Assembly (NCBI RefSeq): GCF_040939455.1
Contig: NC_134112.1
Location: 25,505,001-25,569,000, forward strand
Length of the DNA: 64,000 bases
Origin: Microcebus murinus
Taxonomy: Eukaryota; Chordata; Mammalia; Primates; Cheirogaleidae
Reading direction: 5' to 3'
Shown: one piece after another, positions 11,712 to 23,400 of the stretch
How positions within the stretch are numbered: position 1 is the stretch's first letter
Layout: every line of letters begins with the position of its first letter
Notes under the pieces: generated by a model
The model's database searches: none
Told to the model about the DNA's origin: nothing
Seen by the model: only the letters and a program-made list of their open reading frames with translations
Made by a program: the position numbers and the translations under genes

Positions 11712-12235
11712 CTGACTGGCTGTAAATTGGGGATCCCATGACCACTTCCTTGAGTTTGAATTATTTGCTAGAGCAGCTTACAGAACTCAGGGAAACACAT
11801 TTACTCGTTTATGATAAAGGATATTAGGAAGGATGCAGATGAAGACAGGCACAGGGTGACATGAGTGGGAAGGGGTATGGAGTTTCTCTGCCCTCCTGGG
11901 CACACCACCCTCCAGGAACCTATACGTGTTCAGCTGTCTGGAAGTGCTCCGTACTCTTGGGCCTTTTATAGAGACTTCATTGGCTAGGCATGATTGAAGC
12001 ATGGACAACCATGAAGAAATGTGATGGACAAAAGGGTCTGATCTACTACAAACAGACTGAGTGGGAAAACCCAGCAAGGCCTGTCCATGCATATTCTTCT
12101 TGGCCTCTCTGTGCAGCGTTCCTTTCTCCAGGGCGTGGGGCAGGACCCCTTCTGGAACTGGGGTCTTATGACCCACAATCAGACAAGGTAGGTCAGAGAA
12201 TTTCTTGAGAGCCAGCTCCAAGAAAGGTGGCTGGG
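11712..12235 (-). repeat. Old interspersed repeat, probably an LTR of the ERVL/MaLR class
   Basis: The segments TTGAGTTTGAATTATTTGCT, AGCAGCTTACAGAACTCAGG, CACGTGTTCAGCTGTCTGG-like and GGGGTCTTATGACCCACAAT are familiar from an abundant mammalian repeat. I cannot give the subfamily with certainty; an LTR of endogenous retrovirus origin is most likely. Strand is also uncertain. No retroviral gene is attached. The 144-residue minus-strand frame (11787-12221) lies inside it and is not a gene. Confidence 0.55.
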
Positions 12236-12399
12236 GAGAAAAAGGAGCAGGTGACAGGAGGGCAGGAGAAGGTCAGAGAAAGATTCTTTTTTTTCTGAGG
12301 CTGATCCTGATGCCTAAAGTGCCCCCAACACTATAACAAGAGCTATGGGAGTTATAAGCCAGGAACGGTGGATGAAAACCAATGTGTGTGTGTATCGTA

Positions 12400-12513
12400 A
12401 CATCACAGTATGCTCACTACATGCTCATAGCAGTATTATTCAGAGTAGCCAAGGGATGGAAACAACCCCAGTATCCACGGACTGATGAATGGATAAAGAA
12501 AATGTGGAACACA
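12400..12513 (+). mobile_element. L1 LINE 3' end, first half, split by a Tigger element
   Basis: The sequence encodes a degraded C-terminal end of L1 ORF2 (pattern WKQPQYPRTDEWIKKMW). It breaks off in the codons that normally lead to the MEYYSAIKK-type segment, because a DNA transposon occupies 12514-12848. The other half resumes at 12849. L1 ORF2 encodes the endonuclease and reverse transcriptase; this piece is far too short to function. Confidence 0.85.
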
Positions 12514-12848
12514 CAGTTGTCTCTTGGTATCCATGGGGATTGGTTCCATGACCTCCCATGGATGTCAAAATCCTTGGACGCCCAAGTCCCCCATATAAAA
12601 TGATGTAGCATTTGCATATAACCTATGCAATTCTCCTGAATACTTTAAATCATCTCTATAATACTTAATACTTATAATACTTAATACAATGTAAATTTTA
12701 TGTAGATAGTTGCTATACTATAGGGAACAATAACAAGGAAAAAAGTCTGCACGTGTTCAGTATAAACGCAATTTTTTTTCAAATATTTTTGATCAGTAGT
12801 TGGTTCAATCCATGGATATAGAATCCACTGGTAAACAAAAGGCTGGCC
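12514..12848 (+). mobile_element. Tigger-family (Tc1/mariner) MITE inserted in L1
   Basis: The 335-bp insert starts CAGTTGTCTCTTGGTATCCA and contains segments such as GATATAAAATG-like, TTTGCATATAACCTATGCA and GTTCAGTATAAACGCAA, which I recognise from a non-autonomous Tigger family. The 3' end (AATCCATGGATATAGAATCC, then GGCTGGCC) is a decayed counterpart of the 5' inverted repeat. It sits exactly where the L1 sequence is interrupted, and the L1 continues with TACAATAGAATATTATTCAG directly after it. It therefore jumped after the L1 was inserted. There is no transposase frame. Confidence 0.8.
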
Positions 12849-13246
12849 ATACAATAGAATATTATTCAGCCTTAAAAAGGAGGGAAATTCTGACATATGG
12901 TAAAATATGGATGAATCTTGAAGACATTATGCTAAGGGAAATAAGCTAGTCACGAAAGGACAAATATTGTATGATTCCACTTACATGACATCCCTAGAGG
13001 AGTCAAATTCATAGAAACAGGAAGTGGAATGGTTGTTTCTAAGGGCTGGAGGAGGGAGGAACTGGGAGTTCGTGTGTAATAGGTACAGGGTTTCAGTTTT
13101 TCACTATGAAAAGTGTTCCTGAGCTGGATGGTGGTGATGGTTGCATAACAGTGTGAATGTTAATGCTACCGACTGTACACATAAAAATGGTTAAGAGGGT
13201 AAACTTTATGCTATGTATATCTTACCACAATTAAAAATAGTAATTT
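12849..13246 (+). mobile_element. L1 LINE 3' end, second half (3' UTR)
   Basis: It resumes with TACAATAGAATATTATTCAG and continues through the ACTTACATGACATCCCTAGA, TTAGAAACAGGAAGTGG-like and GAGGGAGGAACTGGGAG-type segments of an old L1M 3' region, then ends in an AT-rich, poly(A)-like decayed tail near 13246. Together with 12400-12513 it forms one 5'-truncated L1 of about 510 bp. Confidence 0.82.
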
Positions 13247-14094
13247 TTTTTAAATCACAGGCTATCAGAGGTTCCCACCCTGGAATTTATGTACCTAGGA
13301 TGAACTTCACCAGGGTCTGTGAATCTCCTAAAATTGCATGAAAAAAAACTGTGTGAGATACTGTTTCTCCTTCATAGTGTCTACATGACAAGCGGTCTAG
13401 AAAATAGGGAGTCAACACAGGAATTTTGGGGAAACACATTGTAGCTGTTCCTTGGTCTCCCTTTGTCCACCATGACCTTGACCCTTTGCAGGAATACCTG
13501 GTCAGTCCCAATGTAGACTGTTCCTCAGTTTGGGTTTGTTCATGCTTTCTAATAAATGGAGTAAAGTGATGCATTTTTGGCAAGAATAGCACAAAAACTG
13601 TGGCCTGCCTTTCTCAGCACATTATATGGAGGGGTTCATGATATCCAAATCTTATAACTGGTGATATTTATTTTTATCACTTGGTGAAGGTGGTGGCTGC
13701 TGGCTTTCTTGCTGGAAAGCTATTGTCTTTCCCTTTGTAGTTGATAGGTATCTTGGGGTGAAACTTTGAGAGTAAGCATAGCCTCTTTGTCTTCAAAGTT
13801 TCACCCATGGATCAGTGCACCCCACCCGTTTGTGGGGTTTGCCTAATGGTCTCTTTCCTTCTGCACTTATTCACTGGAATTCCACTGTGAAGAGCTGTCT
13901 TTTCTCCCTTGTCATTTCTGTGTTTTTTTGTTTGTTTGTTTGTTTGTTTCCTTATTTATGTAGATGTGTATATTTATTCATTTTATTTATGGATGTTTAT
14001 TTTATTCTAGCTTAAAACCTAGTGCTGTCTTTATATATTTTGCTGCTCAGAATGCTTGGGCTTTTGGCTCCTTCAGGTTAGTTCCTGTGTTCTT
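13247..14094. repeat. Mostly unassigned sequence with a (TTTG)n microsatellite
   Basis: A short TTTG/TTTGT repeat occupies about 13922-13950. The stretch near 13300-13340 resembles part of an old transposon but I cannot name it. The remainder is T-rich on the plus strand, possibly a worn L1 continuation into the next entry. No gene. Confidence 0.45.
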
Positions 14095-14542
14095 TTGACA
14101 GACTCTTAACTTTTTTTGAGCATTTTCTTATTTTCTGGCACCCTCAAGATGTTCCAGGCTCATCTTGTGTTTTGTGTGCCCTGGCCTAGGAATCAGTCAC
14201 TTCTCTGAAAGTCCTGTTTCCTTTCCCAGGAGAATAGCGTGGAGAGACCTAGACGCACGTTGTATGTGTGGTCATCCTTACTGGAGTGGTCTTTGCTTTT
14301 AGGCCCTTAAAACAGAGAAGGCTGGGTAGTATATGTACGTATGCTAAGCACATACCTTTCTCTCCCTCTTCCTCTCCCTCTTTAAAAACCACAAGTTTAT
14401 ACTGATACCTGGGATTCTAAACTAATACCATGGAAATAATTTTATACTTGTCTCTTTTGTTATTTGTGGCATCTTTCTCCAACAGCGAGAGACCTGGCTC
14501 TCTTAATCTATAATATATTTACCTATTTGTTCAATTCTACTG
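14095..14542. mobile_element. Old L1M-type fragment
   Basis: Segments such as AGATGTTCCAGGCTCATCTT, GAATCAGTCACTTCTC, TTTAAAAACCACAAGTTTAT, ACTGATACCTGGGATTC and ATAATATATTTACCTATTTG follow in the order I know from an old L1ME/L1M end. The orientation relative to the element was not established. It ends where a Tigger-like piece starts. Confidence 0.6.
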
Positions 14543-14692
14543 CAGTTGCCCCTTGGTATACACAGGGGATTGGTCCCAGGACCTGACCCATACGAAAATC
14601 TACACATACTCAAGTCCTGCCCTGTGGAACCCTAGTGGACTAAAAGTTTGCCCTCCATACACATGAGTTTCACATTCCTCGAGTTCTGCATT
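14543..14692 (+). mobile_element. Second Tigger-like MITE fragment
   Basis: It starts CAGTTGCCCCTTGGTATACA, closely related to the 5' terminus of the copy at 12514, and continues with GGGGATTGGTCCCAGGACC. The interior (GTTTGCCCTCCATACACATG) resembles the family's other end, so this appears to be a short internally deleted copy. It abuts the L1M fragment, as if it had inserted into it or at its edge. Confidence 0.65.
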
Positions 14693-16244
14693 TCCAACAA
14701 GCTCCCAGGTCCTGCTGATGTGATTGGTTCACAGACCACACTCTGAACAGCAAGACCTTACGTGGTATCTGCGTTTTGAGTTCCAAGACTCAATATGCTT
14801 GCCCATAATAATAAAAAAAAAATATCCCAAGAAAACCTGCCTCATAACTCTAGGCTTTGCATTCTCCTGTTTACTAAACTCTCTGAAATTCCTGATTTAA
14901 TAAGACAATATAAAAATATTAAAATATGTTTACTGATGCATATAATTCCTTGTAAAACACAACCTTAATATTCACTGAAAAGCAGATCCTAAACCTTTAC
15001 AGATACACCTGCTGTGCGAGGCAGATTAGATGCAGGTATTTGCTGAGCTTCTCTGATGTGTGCATGCTGTATTGAAATTAAAGTAACTTTAGCTCCGGTG
15101 GATTTTGATTTTAGTTCCATCTAGGGAGGGTTAATTAGACCTTGGACTTCCTCATGATAGTGATCAGTGTGTAACACAGTACCGACTCTGCAAAACACTG
15201 TATTATCTATTGCAGGTTTCCTGGATTGAATTCTTGTTCATGCATATAGAATAAACTTGCTGACACATTGTAGGTCCTGAAAGTCTCTAAAAATATTTTT
15301 ATAAAATATGTATGTTTCTAAGTCCAAGGAAGATAGGAAATGTCTTTTCACACCAGCTTCAGGCACCTACACTGGGAAAGTACAGGTTGTAAAGAATTTT
15401 TCATGGTCAGTGTCAACTTCTAAGTGTTAGCACACATATTCTACAGAGCACTTGGCAAATAAATAAGGAATTGCCTCAAATGCTCCTGGAAGAAGAAAAT
15501 ATTTGATAGAAGCAGAAAGCTCTTGCCCAAAAGAGATATCAATGGGACTAGGGGCATGTTGACATCTACAAAAATAAGACTTGGCTTGACCTGGCTTGAG
15601 ACACCACTCATGGTAAGAACCTCGTGCAGACTTGGAATGTGGGCACTTTCTTACCTTCACTCATACATCCCCTTTGATTATCTAGCCTGATATAGCATTT
15701 CCAATTCTGGGGTTCTGGGGGTTTTCTTTCCACACTGTGTCTCAGGTGCTTCCCCTGCTTCACATCCATATTGGCGCCCCTCACCCAGGCCCTCCTCTCC
15801 CACTGAGATGCCACAGCAGCCTCCCTCCTGTCCCCAGGCTCCCATCCAAGCCGCTATCTGAAGATACTCCCTGAAGTACAGCTCTGACCCTGCCAAGGCG
15901 GCCCCCCACCCAGCTCTTGCCATAGGCCACCCAATTGAGAGCAGATTTCTCCCCTCAGTCCAGTCCCCGCCTTGTCCTTCTGTGCCCACCTGACCTCTGC
16001 CCCAGACCATCTCCCTCCTGCACCTTGAGTCTCTCTGCTCTTACTATCCACTCAGCCCTGGTTCTCAGCCCACCCCTCGCCCCAGTCTTGGCTTTCTGCA
16101 ATCTCACTTCTCTCCCGAAGTCCATCCTTCCTCCCTGAAGCCTCTCCTGATCCACAACAGGAAATAATTTTCTATTCAGTAAGCCTTTTGAACCTGTAGC
16201 ATGTACCTTATGAGGCACCGAATTCTGCCTTGTATGACAGGGAC
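14693..16244. other. Unique and low-information sequence, no gene seen
   Basis: AT-rich to about 15600, then pyrimidine-rich on the plus strand (15680-16150) with a stretch near 16070-16150 that may be a worn L2 piece. Frames on both strands in the pyrimidine-rich part reach about 110 residues but are compositional. Confidence 0.4.
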
Positions 16245-16610
16245 TGGTACACTTATCTTAGTCTCTGGACTAGTCCACGTGGTAGCTGTCATAGCAAGAT
16301 TATACTTCCAGGCCGCTCTGGGGTGGGCAAGGCTGTGGACCAGTCATAGACCATGCACAGGAGTGGAAGTGTTGTGTGTGTCTTCTGAGATGAGCATTTA
16401 ACTCCGGAAGCGAGCCCTCCACATCTCTCTCTCTCTCCTCGAAGACCTTCAATGTTTGAGGTGGTGGCTATTGTGTCAGTCTAGTCCTTGAGTGACAATG
16501 GTGAGCAGAGCCCATAGTTGACCTGCAGTGGACATATAGCATGAACAAGAAATAAACTTTTGCTATTTTAAGTCATTGAGGATTCGAGATTGTTACCACT
16601 GCAAAAGCGA
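16245..16610 (+). repeat. MLT1-like (MaLR) LTR
   Basis: The 3' portion GCAGTGGACATATAGCATGA, then AAATAAACTTTTGCTATTTT and AAGTCATTGAGGATTCGAGA is the typical end of an MLT1-class LTR, including its AATAAA. The 5' portion is worn. This is a solo LTR of a very old endogenous retrovirus-like element with no internal genes attached. Confidence 0.6.
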
Positions 16611-16774
16611 GTCCCACGGGCTGTTAAGATCCACGCAGGCAGGAATTTTGCCTCTTCACTGGAAACATCTAGGATGGCTAACAGGGTACCTGTTATGTGA
16701 TTGGAAGGAAGAAATCACTTGTGGTTTTAAATTTACCCAAACTGCATCCAGTGTAACATGACAAGGCAGGGACG

Positions 16775-16988
16775 CAGGGAGCAGGCACTCTGGAGTCAGA
16801 GACTGCTCCTCAGCCTCAGGACTCGAGCACAGAACCCCTCCCTAAGCTTCCGCATCCCCATCCTGGACGGGTGTAATAATGCAATCTCCACGACAGGGTT
16901 CTTGTAAGGATGACACGAGATAATGCACATTCACATTGTAAACAGCCAATAAATGCTAGCTATTATTATTATTATTGTTATTATGATC
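16775..16988 (+). repeat. MIR SINE, nearly full length
   Basis: In order: GGCACTCTGGAGTCAGAGAC, CGGCATCC-like cytosine-rich middle, GTGTAATAATGCAATCTCCA, GGGTTCTTGTAAGGATGACA, GAGATAATGCACATTCACAT and AGCCAATAAATGCTAGCTAT. It ends in a TTA/TTG trinucleotide repeat at about 16961-16985. One of the better preserved MIRs in the window. Confidence 0.85.
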
Positions 16989-17185
16989 CGTCTCCCAGCA
17001 CTAAAGTGGTATTTACTGCCACTTAACCACAGGGCTGGGCAAAGAAGAAATAGCTGGAAATCGAGTGGCATTAGGATTAGAGTCCCAGTGGGCAGGGGTA
17101 AGAGGATCCGCTGCAGAAGAGAGACTGCAGGGCATTCGGCCCTGGCTGCCGGCTGTCCCCAGACAACCCGGGCACCCAACTGCCC

Positions 17186-17198
17186 CCAGCAGAGGGCA
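17186..17198 (+). promoter_or_regulatory. CTCF-like core motif
   Basis: CCAGCAGAGGGCA fits the common CTCF core CCASYAGRKGGCR at every position. The surroundings are GC-rich unique sequence. Known: this core anchors CTCF, and orientation matters for loops. Inferred: occupancy. Such a degenerate motif occurs by chance at an appreciable rate. Confidence 0.4.
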
Positions 17199-17339
17199 GA
17201 GCACCCAGGTCGGCAGTGGACATTTTTGGGGGCCCAGAAGGCTCTGCCACACGTTGGGCTCTTTAAGCACCTCTAGTCTCCGGGGCCCCAACTTTAAAGA
17301 TGTGTGTGGTGCTTCCAGAGATGGAGCATAAGCTCATGT

Positions 17340-17620
17340 CACCAGCAGGGAAGACTAATAAGTAAGTGTGTTAATTAAGGCTAATTAGTCTTTTATTTTT
17401 ATCTCTCATTTCGTAAAACCAAAGAAGTCGTTATAGTCAACTGCGTCTTCAGCAAAAGACGTATCTGCATTTCTATCTATGGGTTACATTTTACATGTCA
17501 GGCGCTCATCAGGATCCTAGGCAATAGCTTTATGTGGTTACCTGTAGTCACACCTAAGTCTCACTGAAGCTATAATTATCCTTCTTAATAAAAAAAAAAT
17601 GAACGGAACTCAAATTTCCT
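17340..17620. promoter_or_regulatory. Short AT-rich block with homeodomain cores
   Basis: TGTTAATTAAGGCTAATTAG contains closely spaced TTAATTAA and TAATTA cores. No repeat is recognised. Possible small regulatory element. Confidence 0.22.
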
Positions 17621-17621
17621 C

Positions 17622-17700
17622 TTTAGCATTTATTCCACTGGCATTTACTGAGCGCCCACCATGTGCGGGTCGTGGTCCCTGCCCCTAACAACTCAGACTA
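17622..17700 (-). repeat. L2 or MIR end, antisense
   Basis: GCATTTACTGAGCGCCCACC followed by ATGTGCGGGTCGTGGTCCCT is the reverse complement of the common L2/MIR 3' end. Confidence 0.55.
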
Positions 17701-17984
17701 ATGGCTGACATGGTAATGCAGGAGAATTCTCAGAGACACCAAAGAATCTTCTAGAGGCTAGATGGGGCCTGTGCTTACTCCTGTTGAATACTTTTCTCAG
17801 AATCCTGGATTTCGGCACCAAAGACGTCAGGGTGGGAGTCTGCCCTAGGTTCTCGGTGTGCTCTTGGCCGGAAAATGACCAGATGCACCAAGGTGTGGAG
17901 TCCCGACTATTATCCCAGTCCTCTGACTCCTCTCTTGGAAAAATCACCAGCGAGGCCAATACGACAGAGTAACCTCAGGCAGGA

Positions 17985-18300
17985 AGCAGTTTCACAAGAG
18001 CAGCTTTTTATTGTAGAATAAAACGGGTCTGTCTCCTCGAGTGGAGAGAGACCAACTCACTCACTGCCTCCTGAGTGCTCGGATTGTTTCCTTTTTTATT
18101 AGCCCACTCTGGAGGTGGGCTCTTGGGAGGTGTATGATGTTAGCAAACGATCAACAGGTGTCCTCAAAATTCCATCTGTGTATATGAGTGCCTTCTAGAA
18201 AGCCCACCTGGTGGGGGGAGGTAAACAGCAATACAGATTCAAGCTAATGGCATATTTAGTGCCCTAGGGTTACTCCAGGTCACTTTCTAAATCTTATCAT
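17985..18300. other. Unassigned stretch with AATAAA and hairpin; possible LTR remnant
   Basis: AATAAA at 18017-18022 is followed four bases later by an inverted repeat, GGTCTGTCTCC (18026-18036) and GGAGAGAGACC (18043-18053), 10 of 11 pairing with a six-base loop. On the minus strand there is also an ATAAAAAGCTGCTCTTGTG segment just upstream. Both features recall the R region of a retroviral LTR, but I recognise no family and see no target duplication. Confidence 0.22.
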
Positions 18301-20133
18301 GCCTGGGCTGGGGAATTCCCAGATTGATCAAGCAAGCCCTCCTTCCCCAGGTGTAGCAGTTGCCCGGGATAGGATTAAGGGTGGGGCAACACCAAAACCG
18401 AGTGCCCGCCCCCATCCTTCCTCCCAGTGGAGCAATTCCTTGAAACAGCACCAAAACAGGGAACCCTTGTCCCGAGAAGAGCCAGAGATCCTAACTATCC
18501 AACACTGTCATTGTTGATTTGGTTGAACACAAAGAAGAAATGTTTATCAGGTTCATAGACATGGTACGTCTTTATCTAAGAGACATAGCTCCTCTTTGGT
18601 GACACAATCAGGATTCAAAACGTCCTCCACAGGCTGAAACACAACTGAAAACATGATGAGGAAACGGATAAAAATAAACGCAAAGTCCTGCATTTAGGTA
18701 CACGGAGTCAACAACACAAATGCAATTGCAGTGGTTCATATGAAAAAGACTTGTGGGTTTTAGTTGGCTCTGAGCTCAAAGTATGCCAAACGCGTGAGTG
18801 TTTGCAGCTTATTTGAAATGCAGGGTTGGGGCACAACAGCCCTGTTGTGAACAGGAGTATTGAGTTCTCCTGTGTGCCTCCGATGGATAGAGAAATTGAG
18901 GCAAAGAGTCTGGACACACCAATGCCGTCCGGCGGTGGGTGGCACAGGGGACCCTCGCAGGAACGAGCGTCTTGTCTTCTCATGGTGGAAGCTTTCTTGG
19001 CCAGGGCATGTCAGCATCCCCCAGGAACCTGCATAAGAGAGAGAAAGGCTCTCACCTTGGCCCCTCATGTCTCTCAGAGCCTTTGGCACGGGATTTTCTG
19101 CTTTCTTCTAAGAATACACTTCTAATTTCACAACAAAAGGCAGTGGGAAAATAAGATTTGTCTGCTGACTTGCCCTACAACCACATTGAGTATAAAACAG
19201 ATATTCACATAACAAAGGTTAATCATATACCAATTTACAAACCAGATCCTGCCATGTGGCATGTTATAGGCACAAGATACTATGATGGGACCATGTGCTG
19301 CCATCCTGGAGAACCAGGCTGGACAGGTGACCGTTTCGTGGGGGCTTCTCCATGCTGCCAGCTCTCAGCCCACTAGACGATAAATTAGTTGAAATTTCTA
19401 CGGGAAGGAAGTTTATGTGGCTCTCCTTCCTCTGTATAATAGATGCTCTGTCGAGGAATGTGTGTCGTGCTGTGACAATTCATTCCTGCACTTGTGACAG
19501 GACCGCCAGCTGATTTCACTATGCTCAATTAGGAGAAAATGCATATTTTAATCTGCCCTGTGGTGAGGTAACACTTTGCTCGGTGGCCTTGGCAAACTGG
19601 CCATTTAACCATTTAGGTGAGTAGAAGCTTCCGCTCCAGCCTGTCATTCTGCTGCCAGCAGCCTCTCTCATCTCGTTTTGTTGCCAACACTTCCCAGGTT
19701 TCAGAGGACAAACAATTAAAGGCCACTCCATCATTCTTCCAGCCACCGTGCTGTGGCCTGGCCCGTTCGGCAGTGGCCACCATCCTGGCTGCTAGCAACG
19801 GGCTTAATGCAGTGTGCACAGTGGTGGCCGGCGCTTGCCTTCTCTCCTCTCCTGGGCTGGGAGTGGGAGTCCAGCAGGGAAGCGGGTCTTTCTGCCCTCG
19901 GCCAAGTTCAGCACTCAGGGCTGGCCTTTGTTGGAACTGGAAGGGCTGTGCCCTCTGGCTCAGCCCTGGCCCTGGAGACTGGGCCCATCGTGCAGTGCCT
20001 GCTGACACTGCCATCTCATCACCATGGCCTCCCCTAACCCAGTGGAAGCAGTTATGCCACCACCCATAAGTGAGATGATCCCTTTGAGATGTATTTCTTC
20101 CTTTCTATCAACTCCATATTGCATCTTTCCATC
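18301..20133. other. Unique sequence, no gene seen
   Basis: Mixed composition. A stretch at about 18680-18790 with GTCCTGCATTTAGGTACACG-like text hints at a worn CR1/L3-type LINE piece, but I could not confirm it. The GC-rich part at 19620-20040 has overlapping frames on both strands, to 150 residues, without any recognisable domain. Confidence 0.35.
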
Positions 20134-20494
<361 letters not shown>

Positions 20495-23400
20495 GGTTCT
20501 CCAAGTCTATACGCACTGTCTTGGAATGAGGTGAGTGAGCCCAGGTGGACATCAGAGCTGGGCCTGTTGTGCTGGTGGAGACACTCAGTGTGGTGCTCCC
20601 AAGACTCCTAGACCTGGAATTGGCTCCTGGAGCTTCCCCTAACAGATTTAAGTGATTTTGCCTCTCTTAAGTCACTTTCAAATGGAAGAGTAGCAGTCCT
20701 GGGCACAGGTGCCTGAGGGTGATGCCATAGACACCTAAGGAGCTCTTTCCCTGCGCTCCCAGGAAGCACCGAGACAGGTGCAGCGTCTCATGCAGTTCCT
20801 GCAAACACCCCATGACTGTGCCCATTTTACAAAGGTGGAGACTGACCCCCCAGGCGGGTTGAGCACCCCGCAGAGCAGATGGGGGCTGAGCACAGTCCCC
20901 GGCCAGGGCAAGGTCTGGAAGGAGGTTGGATTTATTCTCTCCAAACCTCAAAGAGGTCAGGACAGGAGATGACGCTGGACCCCAGCAGGGTGGGACCCCA
21001 CAGTGACAAAGCTGCGTGCCCCAATGGTGGGCAAAATGTCCACAGAGTTTTCTCAGAGTCAAACGCTTTACTCTTCCCATTTTGAAACTAGGACGAATCG
21101 CCAGAGTTTTAATTGTCCTTGATTTTTTTAAAAAACAACTTCTTCCCAAATGGTTTCCTGTAACTCTGCAGCTGACAGCCCAGGTCAGGCTCAAGCTGCC
21201 CGAGGGGCCCAGGCCCAGTGCTGTGGACTTTTCTGTTTATGGAGGCGAAGTCACTGAATCCTTCGTGTGAACTCGCCTAAGGACCAAGACTAGACAGTGG
21301 GGTGAGGACCAAACAGTCGTAAAGTCTGTGCAAGATCAGCCCATTTCCGATGCTTTTACGGAGCCTGTGACTTGTTGCCTCAAGGTCCCTTCACTAAATC
21401 ATCTGCTGCTCGGGGGTGGGGAGGTACCAGCCGCGGACCCAGGGCTGTTTTTCTAAGAGGAGCTCAACGGGGACACACTGACCTTCCTCTCCTCCCCTCT
21501 CCCCTTCCCGCCCCACCTCCCTCCGCCTTGCCCTGGCAAAAGAGCATTAAAAGATCAAGGGTCCCTAAAGGAGTCCTGGGGCCCTACTGAGAAGGCTGAA
21601 GAGGAGAAACTAGCATCAGGCCCACCTGCACCTCCCCTGACATGAGTGAAGCCACCCCACAGGGCATGCTGGTGGTTGGGTCAGCGGGATCGAACCTTCC
21701 AGGTCATCATTTCCACCTGGCACCACAAAGCTGCTCTCTGGAGATGAGTGTGTCCCATTCTTTCTTGCTGCAAAGCTAATTTTCATAGCTGCATGGCCTT
21801 CCCCATAAGGCCCAACACTGTCTCCCACTTGTGATAATTTTCCTGCAGCAGATCCCTGCTCTGAAGCTGCGGCATGTCACGTGTTTCCACGTGTGGGTGT
21901 GGGTTGGTGTGGGAGGTGAGAATGAGTTCTGCACTCAGGCTTCTAGAAGGCCTCGTGGCACCCACCCCTGGAGCCTCACAACCCAAGGCATTTCCTTCTG
22001 TAGCGCAGTCACAGGCTCCTTGAGGAAAAGTTGCTGCAAACCCAGCTAGCAGGAGACCCCTCCAGAACAGCTCTGGGTCATCTCATTCCTTGTTCCTTTT
22101 GTCCGTTGTGTGATTTCTTTTCCTTTGAAAGTCAGCTTGGGGCATTGCTCCACTAGAAATAGAGGGAAGCTGAAAACGAGGACTGGCTCAGGGACGTTCC
22201 AGCTGAGCAAAGTCTGGGCGCCCTCTCCCAGGCCCCCCACGAGGAGTTGCTGACATCACACGGACCAGTCACCGAGGTCAGAGAGCAGGACAGTGCGCCC
22301 ACACTCTGCCTCGGGGGGCGTCAGCATTCGCCCCACACCCCAGTGACTTCACACCCCAGTTCCGTCCACACAACCACGTGACCTAAGCCAGGCTGCCCTG
22401 CAGTTAGTTAAACCTGGCCACTCTTCGATTCTGCTAGTTTCTGACGAAAACGGTGAGGTAGCAACCACTTTTTACTCTTCTGAAATTACCCCTAAGCACT
22501 TCTTTAGATCTTGTTTAATAAAAAAAAAAAAAAAAATAGGGTGACTTCTGCACATACTGTCCACACAGACTCAGGATTCTATGTGGGACACGTGGGCAGG
22601 CATCCAGAAACTTCCCACAGCTAGCCAAGCCACAACACCTGGAGCCGTTTCTGCTCGGAGGAGACATGTGTGAGTGTCCCCTCCGCTGAAGCCTGTCGTC
22701 CTCCCCGGAAGGGCACGTCCTCTCAGCGAGAGTCATCAGCCTCTTCGAGAACGCCCTGCACTTGCCCTTCACGGGGTGCCGCCTTCCGCCCCTGCCCTGC
22801 GGGGCATCAGGAGCCCTAAATCTGCAGGACATCAGAGTCGACTCCTCTCCTGTGCAGGCGCTGCCAGCACGTGCTCTCTTCCCCTGTCGCTTTTTCCTAA
22901 ATAAGGACTTTTGTGCAAGGAAAGGATTTCTTTTCCTCCGGGTTCACCTGCTCTGGGCCCATCCCATATGTCTGGCTGGAGCTCTCCCCTCCACCTGGGC
23001 TAACCTGGCCTGATGGCTGGATGGTGACGGGGTGAGGCCACCTTCTTCCTAATGTGCTCCCTGCTCCCTGCCACCTGCCCCTGGCATGATACACCCAGCC
23101 TAGGAAAACAAACAGTGTGCTGGGCAAATGCCCTTGCCCAAAAGACAAGCCTTCCAGAAGGTGCCATGGCGGCTCACAAGATGGGCCACAGCCCTCTCTC
23201 CCTGCCCCAGCCCAGCCGCACGCAAGCTTGTGGCTTGGAAGCCCAGTCCCCGTAGCCCAAGGGTGTATTTCTAGTTTGCTCAGCAGGCTGCTTTCTCTCC
23301 CTCTCTCTTCTCAGGCTGGGCCTGTTGAGCAGTTCGATTGCTTCAAGCCTGTCTGTGCTTTCTTCTCTCCGGGGTCACGTGATTAAATGGCCACAGTAGA

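Noticed and set aside
12351..12375. GCCAGGAACGGTGG resembling the start of an Alu
   Set aside because: Similarity ends after about 14 bases and L1 sequence follows.
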